A stretch of 64,000 nucleotides of DNA from the NCBI GenBank assembly GCA_934408725.1, contig CAKRVB010000009.1, positions 30,250-94,249 of the forward strand, given 5' to 3'. Position numbers and translations under genes: made by a program. Of this stretch, positions 38,075-46,199 are shown piece by piece (the first letter of the stretch is position 1; each line of letters starts with the position of its first letter). This stretch comes from an uncultured Marvinbryantia sp. GTDB lineage: Bacteria; Bacillota; Clostridia; Lachnospirales; Lachnospiraceae. Under the pieces are notes generated by a model, which did not search any database, was not told where the DNA came from, and was given only the letters and a program-made list of their open reading frames with translations.

Positions 38075-39210
38075 TCGATTTTAATGTGGCACCTTTTACA
38101 GGTAAAGAAACAGAATATATGCAGCAGGCGATCGCCAATGGAAAGCTTTGCGGAGACGGACCTTTTACGAAAAAGTGTTCCCAGTGGATGAAAGAACATT
38201 TTGAGAGTCAGCATTGTCTGCTGACCACATCCTGCACTCATGCACTGGAGATGGCAGCATATCTGTGTGACATTCAGCCAGGAGACGAAGTAATTATGCC
38301 AGCCTATACCTTTGTATCTACTGCCGATGCATTTGTATTACGTGGCGCAAAAATCGTGTTCGTTGATATTAATCCAAAGACTATGAATCTGGATGAGAAG
38401 CTGATAGAAGAAGCCATTACAGAAAAGACCAGAGCAATTGTTCCGGTACATTATGCCGGTGTTGCCTGTGCGATGGATGAGATCATGGCGATTGCCAGAA
38501 AACATAATTTACTGGTAGTAGAAGACGCAGCCCAGGGAGTGAATGCATGGTATAAAGGAAAAGCTCTGGGAACCATTGGCGATTTTGGATGCTACAGCTT
38601 TCATGAGACAAAGAATTACACCATGGGAGAGGGAGGCGCTCTGTTATTCCAAGAAGATAAATATCAGGAAAAAGCAGAGATCCTGCGAGAAAAAGGAACC
38701 GACAGAAGTAAGTTTTTCCGTGGTCAGGTAGACAAGTATACCTGGGTGGATTTTGGATCTTCTTACCTCCCAAGCGACCTGAACGCAGCTTATCTGTATG
38801 CACAGCTGGAACTGTTTAAGGAAATTAACGACAAACGTATGGCCATCTGGAATCTGTATAATGAGGCATTTGCATCTCTGGAAGAAAAACATCTGGTAGA
38901 ACGTCCATTTGTTCCAGATTATGCAGTACATAATGCACATATGTATTATCTGAAGCTGAAGAATCTGGAGATCAGAACAGCGTTTATCCGTTATATGAAA
39001 GAGAATGGAGTGCAGTGTGTCTTCCATTACATTCCGCTTCATACAGCAACAGCTGGTCAGAAGTTTGGACGATTTCATGGGGAGGATCGTTATACAACCA
39101 GAGAAAGTGAAAGACTGGTACGTCTGCCGATGTATTATAATCTGGATCTGGAGCAGGCAGAGCAGGTGGCAGAGCTTGTCCTGAAATTCCCGGGCTACCA
39201 GGAAATATAA
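38071..39210 (+). CDS. rffA: dTDP-4-amino-4,6-dideoxygalactose transaminase (RffA/WecE type)
   Basis: The 379-residue PLP enzyme belongs to the DegT/DnrJ/EryC1 class. It begins with IDFNVAPFTGKE, has the substrate loop GDGPFTKKCSQW, the PLP phosphate-binding TSCTHALEMAA, AAQGVNAWY and the Schiff-base lysine in FHETKNYTMGEGGAL. These match RffA/WecE, which makes dTDP-4-amino-4,6-dideoxygalactose (or a related 4-amino sugar) from the dTDP-4-keto-6-deoxyglucose intermediate shared with rhamnose synthesis. So a 4-amino-sugar is probably part of the polymer. No acetyltransferase is adjacent. It overlaps the YfhO gene by 4 bp. Confidence 0.92.
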   Translation: MIDFNVAPFTGKETEYMQQAIANGKLCGDGPFTKKCSQWMKEHFESQHCLLTTSCTHALEMAAYLCDIQPGDEVIMPAYTFVSTADAFVLRGAKIVFVDINPKTMNLDEKLIEEAITEKTRAIVPVHYAGVACAMDEIMAIARKHNLLVVEDAAQGVNAWYKGKALGTIGDFGCYSFHETKNYTMGEGGALLFQEDKYQEKAEILREKGTDRSKFFRGQVDKYTWVDFGSSYLPSDLNAAYLYAQLELFKEINDKRMAIWNLYNEAFASLEEKHLVERPFVPDYAVHNAHMYYLKLKNLEIRTAFIRYMKENGVQCVFHYIPLHTATAGQKFGRFHGEDRYTTRESERLVRLPMYYNLDLEQAEQVAELVLKFPGYQEI

Positions 39211-39225
39211 GTAACGGGGGCATAC

Positions 39226-41124
39226 ATGGCAAGAAAAGAATATGGTACACAATGGGGGAAAATGCTGACATCGATTTCTCCCGCCTATATCAAAAAAGGA
39301 TACCGTTATCTGAAGCGACATGGCATGAAGCAGTTTCTGATTCGTCTGACAGAAAGGTTTCAGCAGGAAGACATTGATTACGAGACCTGGTTTGGGTTAA
39401 ATAAGGCAACAGAAAAAGACCTGCAGAAGCAGAGAAAGAATCAGCCGGAGCATGGACCGCTCATCAGTATCGTTGTGCCGGTATATCGTACACCGGAGAT
39501 CTATCTGCGGGAAATGATGGAATCAGTTATGGAGCAGACCTACGGAAACTGGGAACTATGTCTGGCAGATGCCAGCCCAAGAGGGGAACAGCTTCGTCAG
39601 GATCTGAAGAAGATAAAGGGCAGAAAAACAAGAGATGCTGTGATGAAGATCCCGGATGGAGATACGGAGCTGACATCTGTGATCCGGGAGTATCAGTTAA
39701 AAGATTCCAGAATTCGTTATGAGATTCTGAAAGAAAATAAAAGCATTGCAGAGAATTCTAATGCAGCCATGGAGATGGCGACGGGTGATTTTGTGGGTCT
39801 TCTGGATCATGATGATACTCTGGAACCAAATGCGCTGTATGAAGTGGCAAGGAAGATCTGCGAAGATGACCGGGTAGATGTAGTTTATACAGATGAAGAT
39901 AAAATCAACAGCAAGGGAACGAAACATCTGACACCGAATATGAAGCCGGATTTTAATCTGGATCTGCTTCGTTCCAATAACTATATCTGTCATTTGTTTG
40001 TAGTGCGGCGTATTTTAATGGAAAAAGTTGGTGGATTCCGCAAGGAATTTGATGGAGCTCAGGACTATGATTTTATTCTGAGATGTACAGAAGAGGCAGA
40101 GAAGATTGCTCACGTGCACAAGGTATTATATCACTGGCGGACACATGAGAAGTCTACTTCAGATAATCCAGAAAGTAAGATTTATGCATTTCATGCAGGC
40201 AGGCGGGCAGTAGAATCCCATCTTCAGAGACTGGGGATTCAGGCAGAAGTAGAAGAAACCTGTGATCTTGGATATTATCGGGTGAAGTATCCGGTGACTG
40301 GCAGTCCGATGGTGTCGATCCTGATCCCGAACAAGGATCAGCTGCCGACACTGAAAAAATGTCTGAAGTCCATCTGGGAAAAGACAGAATACACAAATTA
40401 TGAGATTCTGATTATCGAGAATAACAGTACAGAAAAAGAAACGTTTGAGTTTTATAAAAAAATCGATGGCAGACACCATGTCCGTGTGCTGTACTGGGAT
40501 AAGGAATTTAACTACTCTGCCATTAATAATTTCGGAGCAGCTCAGGCAAAAGGAGAATATCTTCTGCTTCTGAATAATGATACCGAAGTGATTACAAAGG
40601 GATGGATGAAAGAACTGCTGTCTCATTGCCAGAGACCGGAAGTAGGGATGGTAGGAGCCAAACTATATTTTCCTGATAATACAATCCAGTCAGCTGGAAC
40701 GATTATTGGAATGGGCGGTATGGCAGATCATGCTTTTGTCAATATGGACCGAAAGAAGTCTGGATACATGCATCGCGCTTCTATTCAGGTAGATATGAGT
40801 GGGGTGACAGCAGCCTGTGCCATGGTAAAAAGATCTGTATATGAGGAAGTCCATGGGCTGGAAGAAAACTTAACTGTTGCGTTTAATGATGTAGATCTGG
40901 GATTGAAGATAGTGACAGCCGGATATCTGATCGTATTTGATCCGTATGCGGAGCTGTACCATTATGAATCAAAGTCCAGAGGCGTCAATGACGAGAAAAA
41001 AGAACGGCATGCAAGGGAAGTAAAATATACCCAGGAGAAATGGGCAGATTTTTTGGCAGCAGGAGATCCATGCTACAATCAGAATCTGACCCTGGCAAAG
41101 CATAATTTTTCTCTTCGCAAATAA
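39226..41124 (+). CDS. Tandem-domain GT2 glycosyltransferase
   Basis: This 632-residue protein has two GT2 domains, both complete: the first with SIVVPVYRTPEIYL and the metal site FVGLLDHDDTLEP, the second with SILIPNKDQLPTLK, ENNSTEKE, LLNNDTEV and LYHYESKSRG. It is a paralogue of the proteins at 29857 and 33741 but is the only one of the three whose first domain keeps its aspartates. It may transfer two sugars in alternation, as in RgpF-like and O-antigen polymerising enzymes. RBS GGGGG precedes the ATG by 7 bp. Confidence 0.92.
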   Translation: MARKEYGTQWGKMLTSISPAYIKKGYRYLKRHGMKQFLIRLTERFQQEDIDYETWFGLNKATEKDLQKQRKNQPEHGPLISIVVPVYRTPEIYLREMMESVMEQTYGNWELCLADASPRGEQLRQDLKKIKGRKTRDAVMKIPDGDTELTSVIREYQLKDSRIRYEILKENKSIAENSNAAMEMATGDFVGLLDHDDTLEPNALYEVARKICEDDRVDVVYTDEDKINSKGTKHLTPNMKPDFNLDLLRSNNYICHLFVVRRILMEKVGGFRKEFDGAQDYDFILRCTEEAEKIAHVHKVLYHWRTHEKSTSDNPESKIYAFHAGRRAVESHLQRLGIQAEVEETCDLGYYRVKYPVTGSPMVSILIPNKDQLPTLKKCLKSIWEKTEYTNYEILIIENNSTEKETFEFYKKIDGRHHVRVLYWDKEFNYSAINNFGAAQAKGEYLLLLNNDTEVITKGWMKELLSHCQRPEVGMVGAKLYFPDNTIQSAGTIIGMGGMADHAFVNMDRKKSGYMHRASIQVDMSGVTAACAMVKRSVYEEVHGLEENLTVAFNDVDLGLKIVTAGYLIVFDPYAELYHYESKSRGVNDEKKERHAREVKYTQEKWADFLAAGDPCYNQNLTLAKHNFSLRK

Positions 41125-41144
41125 AACCGGAGTATAGGAAATAT

Positions 41145-42104
41145 ATGGAAGTAACGGTAATTATACCAAACTGGAATGGAAAAAAATATATCAGCCAGTG
41201 TCTGGACAGCCTGAAAGATCAGAGCGTTGGACAGGTGCCGGTGATTGTAGTAGATAATGCATCAGAAGATGGCAGCAGAGAATGTGTGGCAGAGCAGTAT
41301 CCATGGGTAGAACTGATTTCATTGGATCAGAATTATGGGTTCTGCAGAGCCGTAAACGAAGGAATTCGTGCAGCACGAACCAAATATGTGATATTGTTGA
41401 ACAATGATATCCGTGCAGACCGGGATTTTGTCCGGCATCTGTTATTGCGTGCAGGTAAGAATGAAAAGCTGTTTTCCTGTCAGGCAAAAATGCTTCAGAT
41501 GGACCATCCGGATCGCATTGATAATGCAGGCGATCAGTACTGCGCCCTTGGATGGGCTTACACAAGAGGAAAAGACTGCCCGGCAGATAAGTTCTCTGAA
41601 CCGGCAAAGATCTTTTCAGCCTGCGGAGGTGCAGTTTTATATCGAAGAGAAGTGTTTGACCAGATTGGATTATTTGATGAGGCACATTTTGCTTATCTGG
41701 AAGATGTGGATGTGGGGTATCGGGCACAGATCTGTGGCTATGAGAACTGGTATGAGCCGCAGGCGATAGTTTACCACAAAGGCAGCGCAGCTACAGGATC
41801 CAGACACAATACTTTCAAAGTGTCTCATGCATCCAGAAATAATATTTATCTGATCTATAAGAATATGGCAAGATGGCAGATCCTTATTAACCTGCCATTC
41901 CTGTTTGCCGGATGTCTGATAAAGACACTCTATTTTATACCCAAGGGTCTGGGACATATTTACCTTGCTGGCCTGTGGAAAGGCGTATTGTTAAGCAGAA
42001 AAGGGGAAAAGTTTACACTGGTACCGGAAAATTTTGACAGATGTTGTAAAATTCAGCTGATATTATGGCGAAACACACTTGGCTTATTAAGAAAAAATAA
42101 ATAA
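41145..42104 (+). CDS. Family 2 glycosyltransferase (rhamnosyltransferase-like)
   Basis: The 319-residue protein has VTVIIPNWNGKKYI, VVDNASEDGS, ILLNNDIRAD, the acceptor motif FAYLEDVDVGYRA and a C-terminal hydrophobic stretch (about residues 245-275) that may bind the membrane. The NWNG start and NNDI motif are typical of rhamnosyl- and related transferases such as WbbL. It is 20 bp after the tandem GT2 gene and ends at a hairpin/promoter region, so it is the last gene of the first polysaccharide transcription unit. Confidence 0.9.
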   Translation: MEVTVIIPNWNGKKYISQCLDSLKDQSVGQVPVIVVDNASEDGSRECVAEQYPWVELISLDQNYGFCRAVNEGIRAARTKYVILLNNDIRADRDFVRHLLLRAGKNEKLFSCQAKMLQMDHPDRIDNAGDQYCALGWAYTRGKDCPADKFSEPAKIFSACGGAVLYRREVFDQIGLFDEAHFAYLEDVDVGYRAQICGYENWYEPQAIVYHKGSAATGSRHNTFKVSHASRNNIYLIYKNMARWQILINLPFLFAGCLIKTLYFIPKGLGHIYLAGLWKGVLLSRKGEKFTLVPENFDRCCKIQLILWRNTLGLLRKNK

Positions 42105-42158
42105 AATTGTAATAAAATTGAAAGAATTATTGCAATTTTCAGATTCGTCATGTATGAT
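42103..42158 (+). promoter_or_regulatory. Sigma-A promoter overlapping an inverted repeat
   Basis: TTGCAA (42130-42135), 17 bp, TATGAT (42153-42158) is a near-consensus promoter for the second sugar-phosphate transferase. The -35 lies in the right arm of a 13-bp inverted repeat (42103-42115 with 42127-42139, one G-T pair), which could act as a terminator for the upstream genes or as an operator. Confidence 0.7.
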
Positions 42159-42192
42159 GTTAAGGTACGTAGCTTACGAGGGGTGAAATACA

Positions 42193-43593
42193 TTGATAAA
42201 GGATAACCAGCAGTATTTTAATCGACTGCATGTTCTGATCGATGCCCTGATTACAGCCGGCTCCTATATGCTGGCTTGGTTTATTCAGATTAAGGTTATA
42301 ACCGGGGAAGAGATCGGTGTACTTCCGGCAGAGATGTACATGATAGTTCTGGTACCTCTGATTCCGGGAATGCTTTTGCTGAATTCCGCATTCAACCTGT
42401 ATACACCAAAGCGGGTGCAGGGGCGCAGATTAGAATTAAGCAATATACTAAAAGCAAATCTGTTCGGCATGCTGATATTCATGGCAGCCGTTACACTGGT
42501 AAAGCAGCATGAGTTCTCCAGACAGCTGATCTTTATCTTTTTTGGATTCAATATTTGTTTTGAGACACTGGAGCGAGTCATTATTCGTTGGGGGTTACGC
42601 AAGATCCGGCGCAGAGGAATGAATTTAAAGCATATTCTTCTGGTTGGTATGGGCGCAGCAGGCAAAGGCTATATTGACCGTATTATGGATAATCCGGAAT
42701 GGGGTTATCATGTATTTGGAATTTTAGATGACAATATGGAACGTACAGCCACTTACCGGGGAATACAGATGATCGGCCGGACGGAAGATCTGGAAGATAT
42801 CCTGAAGGAACATCAGCTGGACGAGATTATTATTGCGCTGAGTTTGAGTGAGTACTATAAACTGGCGCATATTGTTGCGGTTTGTGAAAAGTCAGGCGTG
42901 CATACCAAGCTGATTCCTGACTATGGCAATATCATACCAACCAGACCGTATACAGAGGATCTGATGGGGCTTCCGGTAATCAATATCCGGTATGTGCCAT
43001 TATCCAATACATTCAATGCGATGGCAAAGAGGGCAGTGGATATTGTTGGGTCACTGGTGTGCATTGTGATATTTTCGCCTGTGATGCTTCTTGCAGCACT
43101 TCTGGTGAAGCTGACTTCGCCGGGGCCTGTGATTTTCAGGCAGGAACGGGTTGGACTGCATAACAGACCATTTATTATGTACAAGTTCCGCTCTATGCAG
43201 GTGCAGAGCAAAAGCAAAGAGAAAGCAGGCTGGACCACGAAGAATGATGCCAGAGTAACCGGAGTTGGAAAGTTTATGAGAAAAACCAGTATCGATGAGC
43301 TTCCACAGCTTTTTAATGTTTTAAAAGGTGAAATGAGCCTGATTGGTCCAAGACCGGAACGTCCACAATTTGTGGAAAAGTTCAGGGAAGAGATTCCACG
43401 CTATATGGTAAAACATCAGGTAAGGCCTGGGATGACAGGCTGGGCACAGGTGAATGGATATCGGGGAGATACTTCGATCCGTAAGAGAATTGACTGTGAC
43501 CTTTATTATATTGAGAACTGGACCATGGAACTGGATATCAAGATCTTGTTCCTGACGGTTTTTAAAGGATTTATTAATAAAAATGCATATTAG
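42193..43593 (+). CDS. Undecaprenyl-phosphate sugar phosphotransferase (WcaJ type)
   Basis: The 466-residue protein has four N-terminal membrane helices, a CoA-binding-like Rossmann domain (HILLVGMGAAGKGYI, DDNMERTATYRG) and a C-terminal transferase with re-entrant helix, YKFRSMQ, DELPQLFNVLKGEMSLIGPRPERP and RPGMTGWAQVNGYRG. The full Rossmann domain and CKD-type layout resemble undecaprenyl-phosphate glucose phosphotransferases. The TTG start at 42193 is supported by GAGGGG 8 bp upstream. It has its own promoter, unlike the similar enzyme at 18286. Confidence 0.94.
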   Translation: MIKDNQQYFNRLHVLIDALITAGSYMLAWFIQIKVITGEEIGVLPAEMYMIVLVPLIPGMLLLNSAFNLYTPKRVQGRRLELSNILKANLFGMLIFMAAVTLVKQHEFSRQLIFIFFGFNICFETLERVIIRWGLRKIRRRGMNLKHILLVGMGAAGKGYIDRIMDNPEWGYHVFGILDDNMERTATYRGIQMIGRTEDLEDILKEHQLDEIIIALSLSEYYKLAHIVAVCEKSGVHTKLIPDYGNIIPTRPYTEDLMGLPVINIRYVPLSNTFNAMAKRAVDIVGSLVCIVIFSPVMLLAALLVKLTSPGPVIFRQERVGLHNRPFIMYKFRSMQVQSKSKEKAGWTTKNDARVTGVGKFMRKTSIDELPQLFNVLKGEMSLIGPRPERPQFVEKFREEIPRYMVKHQVRPGMTGWAQVNGYRGDTSIRKRIDCDLYYIENWTMELDIKILFLTVFKGFINKNAY

Positions 43594-43618
43594 ATAACAG
43601 GAGAAAAAGGGGAACATT

Positions 43619-45100
43619 ATGGCGAGAAGCAGAGACGAACGCGAGAACAGAAGAACCGGAAGAGAAGCCGGTTATACTACGCAGACAAATCAGCAGAATC
43701 CAAATGGACAGCAGTATCAGCAGAATCCGAACGGACAGCAGCAGTATTACCAGCAGAATCCGAACGGACAGCAGCAGTATTATCAGCAGAATCCGAATGG
43801 ACAGCAGTATTATCAGCAGAACCCAAATGGACAGCAGCAGTACTATCAGCAGAACCCAAACGGGCAGCAGCAGTACTATCAGCAGAATCCAAACGGGCAG
43901 CAGCAGTATTACAGACAGAACCCAAACGGGCAGCAGCAGTATTATCAGCAGAATCCATATGGCCAGCAGAGATATTACCAGAATGCAAGAGGCCAGCAGG
44001 GATATGGTGCTCCTTATCAGGCTGAGATGGCAGCAGCGAGTGATAAAAAGAAAAAGAAGAAAAAGAAACGTAAAGTATTATTCGTGTTTGAGATACTGCT
44101 ATTGCTTGTACTGGCTGTTGGATTATATGCAGCAGCAACACTTTCCAAGGTGCAGCGTGTACAGCTGAAGGATGATGAGATCAAGCAGAAGGTACAGGAA
44201 CAGCTTCCGGAATATACAGCCAAGGCTCTGCAGGGATATTGGAATATTGCACTGTATGGTGTAGACTCCCGTGATAATCTGGATGTGGGCCAGAGTGATA
44301 CGATCATGGTATGCAGCATTAACAAGGATACCAAAGAAGTAAAACTGGCATCTGTATATCGTGATACTTATCTGGAAACCGGTGATGGATCTTACAATTT
44401 CCGTAAAGCCACAGATGTTTATGGTATTTATGGAGTAGAACGTTCCATTCAGATGCTGAACGAGAATCTGGATCTGGATATTTCAGACTTCCTGACGGTT
44501 AACATGAATGTGGTTGCAGAAGTAGTAAATGATATCGGTGGTGTAGATATTGATGTCCGTGAAGATGAGATCAATTTCCTGAACGGTTATCAGAATGAAG
44601 GTTCTGAGATTACCGGCCTGGAGATTGTACCGGTAACATCAGCAGGTATGCAGACACTGAACGGACTTCAGGCATTATCCTATTGCCGTATCCGTTATAC
44701 TGAGGCAATCGACTCCGAACATGAAGGATTGGATTATGAACGTACTTACAGACAGAGAAAGGTGCTGGAACAGATTCTGGAAAAAGTAAAGAAGATGGAT
44801 CCAATCACAATTACTAATATCATTAATGATGTGATGGGTCAGGTATCTACCAGTCTTTCCACAACTGAGATCCTGAATCTTGCAAAGGATGTGGCTTCTT
44901 ACAGTCTGACAGATACTACAGGATTCCCGTTTGAAAAACAGACAGCCGATGTAGATGCAGGTGACTGTGTTATTCCGGTAAATCTTGCACAGAATGTTAC
45001 AGAACTGCATCAGTTCTTATTTGCAAATGAAGAATATACACCATCTGATACAGTACAGGGCATCAGTGACGAAATTGCTTATCGTACAGGTATTTCATAA
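43619..45100 (+). CDS. LytR-CpsA-Psr ligase with a Q/N/Y-rich repeat head
   Basis: LCP proteins attach undecaprenyl-linked glycans or teichoic acids to peptidoglycan. The 493-residue protein has a cytoplasmic N-terminal head of about 10 imperfect 10-11 residue repeats (NPNGQQQYYQQ), a lysine run, one membrane helix (about residues 150-172), and the extracytoplasmic LCP domain with YGVDSRDNLDVGQSDTIMV, SVYRDTYLE, a conserved GGVDIDV and YCRIRYTE. Such a prion-like cytoplasmic head is unusual for the family. It follows the WcaJ-type gene by 25 bp, and a terminator follows. Confidence 0.95.
   Translation: MARSRDERENRRTGREAGYTTQTNQQNPNGQQYQQNPNGQQQYYQQNPNGQQQYYQQNPNGQQYYQQNPNGQQQYYQQNPNGQQQYYQQNPNGQQQYYRQNPNGQQQYYQQNPYGQQRYYQNARGQQGYGAPYQAEMAAASDKKKKKKKKRKVLFVFEILLLLVLAVGLYAAATLSKVQRVQLKDDEIKQKVQEQLPEYTAKALQGYWNIALYGVDSRDNLDVGQSDTIMVCSINKDTKEVKLASVYRDTYLETGDGSYNFRKATDVYGIYGVERSIQMLNENLDLDISDFLTVNMNVVAEVVNDIGGVDIDVREDEINFLNGYQNEGSEITGLEIVPVTSAGMQTLNGLQALSYCRIRYTEAIDSEHEGLDYERTYRQRKVLEQILEKVKKMDPITITNIINDVMGQVSTSLSTTEILNLAKDVASYSLTDTTGFPFEKQTADVDAGDCVIPVNLAQNVTELHQFLFANEEYTPSDTVQGISDEIAYRTGIS
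43691..44005 (+). repeat. Tandem coding repeats in the LCP gene
   Basis: About ten units of 30 or 33 bp encode NPNGQQQYYQQ and variants: eight with NPNG, one NPYG, one NARG. Adjacent units are nearly identical in DNA (for example around 43735-43960), so slippage or recombination could change copy number in frame. Confidence 0.9.
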
Positions 45101-45110
45101 AGTAGATTTT

Positions 45111-45143
45111 GGGGGACTGTAAAGGCAGTCCCCCTGTTTGTAT
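45111..45143 (+). terminator. Terminator after the LCP gene
   Basis: A 9-bp GC-rich stem GGGGGACTG/CAGTCCCCC (45111-45119, 45126-45134) is followed by a T-rich stretch. The next gene starts 35 bp later, so read-through may be partial. Confidence 0.75.
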
Positions 45144-45177
45144 CATTCAGTCTGTAAAAAACAGGAAAGGGAAAAAT

Positions 45178-46131
45178 ATGGAATATAGTATTGATATCAT
45201 CATTCCCACATATAAACCGGATGCAACATTTGAAAAACTGATCAGCCGGCTTCAGCGTCAGACAGTGAAACCACAGAGAATTCTTGTGATTAACACCGAA
45301 GAGGCACTGTGGGAACAGGCTGAGTTCGATAAATCACCATTTGTATTCGGAACACTGGCTGGTATGAAAATGGAGTTGTATCATATCAGAAAAGAAGAGT
45401 TTGACCATGGCGGCACACGGGCATGGGCAGCTGGAAAATCACAGGCAGAATACCTGATGTTTATGACACAGGATGCCATGCCTGCAGATCAGTATCTGAT
45501 TGAACGACTGCTGAGAACCATGACACAGGATCCAATGATTGGTGCGGCTTATGCAAGACAACTTCCGACAGCCGATTGTGGTATGATAGAGCGTTATACC
45601 AGAGAGTTCAACTATGGAGAAAACAGTCTGATCAAAACGGCAGAAGATATCCCTCAGATGGGAATTAAGACATTTTTCTGTTCGGATGTGTGTGCAATGT
45701 ATCGGAGAAATATTTATCTGTCTGTAGGTGGGTTTGTCCGTCATACGATTTTTAATGAAGATATGATCTGTGCCGGTACCATGATTCAAAAGGGATATAA
45801 GGTGGCTTATGCAGCGGATGCGAGGGTGATTCATTCCCATAATTACACTGCAATGGAACAGTTTCACAGAAATTTTGATCTGGCAGTTTCTCAGACAGAT
45901 CATCCGGAAATATTTCAGGGAATTGCTTCAGAAGGGGAAGGAATGCGACTGGTGAAAAAAACGGCTGGATATCTGATGAAAAAACGATATTATTTATTGC
46001 TTCCTAAGCTGATCTGGCAGAGTGGCTGGAAATATCTGGGATATCGTGCCGGAAAAAGTTATCGTCATCTTCCAAAAAAGCTGGTGCTGAAGTTTACTTC
46101 GGATAAAAGCTATTGGGGAAAAAGAATTTGA
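45178..46131 (+). CDS. Rhamnosyltransferase-like GT2
   Basis: The 317-residue protein shows SIDIIIPTYKPDATFE at the N-terminus, EFDHGGTRAWA, FMTQDAMPAD in place of a DxD, and FFCSDVCAMYRR followed by FNEDMI, the pattern of RfbF/RhaT-type rhamnosyltransferases in rhamnan clusters. The ATG at 45178 with AGGAAAGGG is preferred to the longer frame from 45109, which lies in the terminator. It ends the polysaccharide locus. Donor dTDP-rhamnose is inferred from family and from rfbD at 26857. Confidence 0.9.
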   Translation: MEYSIDIIIPTYKPDATFEKLISRLQRQTVKPQRILVINTEEALWEQAEFDKSPFVFGTLAGMKMELYHIRKEEFDHGGTRAWAAGKSQAEYLMFMTQDAMPADQYLIERLLRTMTQDPMIGAAYARQLPTADCGMIERYTREFNYGENSLIKTAEDIPQMGIKTFFCSDVCAMYRRNIYLSVGGFVRHTIFNEDMICAGTMIQKGYKVAYAADARVIHSHNYTAMEQFHRNFDLAVSQTDHPEIFQGIASEGEGMRLVKKTAGYLMKKRYYLLLPKLIWQSGWKYLGYRAGKSYRHLPKKLVLKFTSDKSYWGKRI

Positions 46132-46199
46132 AGGATATCACAGATTGAACACAAATATCTGTTAAAATATTTAAATTATAAAAACAGGGGGATGGGAAG

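Noticed and set aside
43691..44005. CRISPR-like repeat array
   Set aside because: Units are contiguous, without spacers, and code in frame for the LCP protein.
43677..44168. Repeat-rich frames on both strands over the LCP head
   Set aside because: They are other-frame readings of the NPNGQQQYYQQ coding repeats.
45109..45177. Longer start for the last glycosyltransferase
   Set aside because: It lies in the LCP terminator; the ATG at 45178 has AGGAAAGGG and the family N-terminus.
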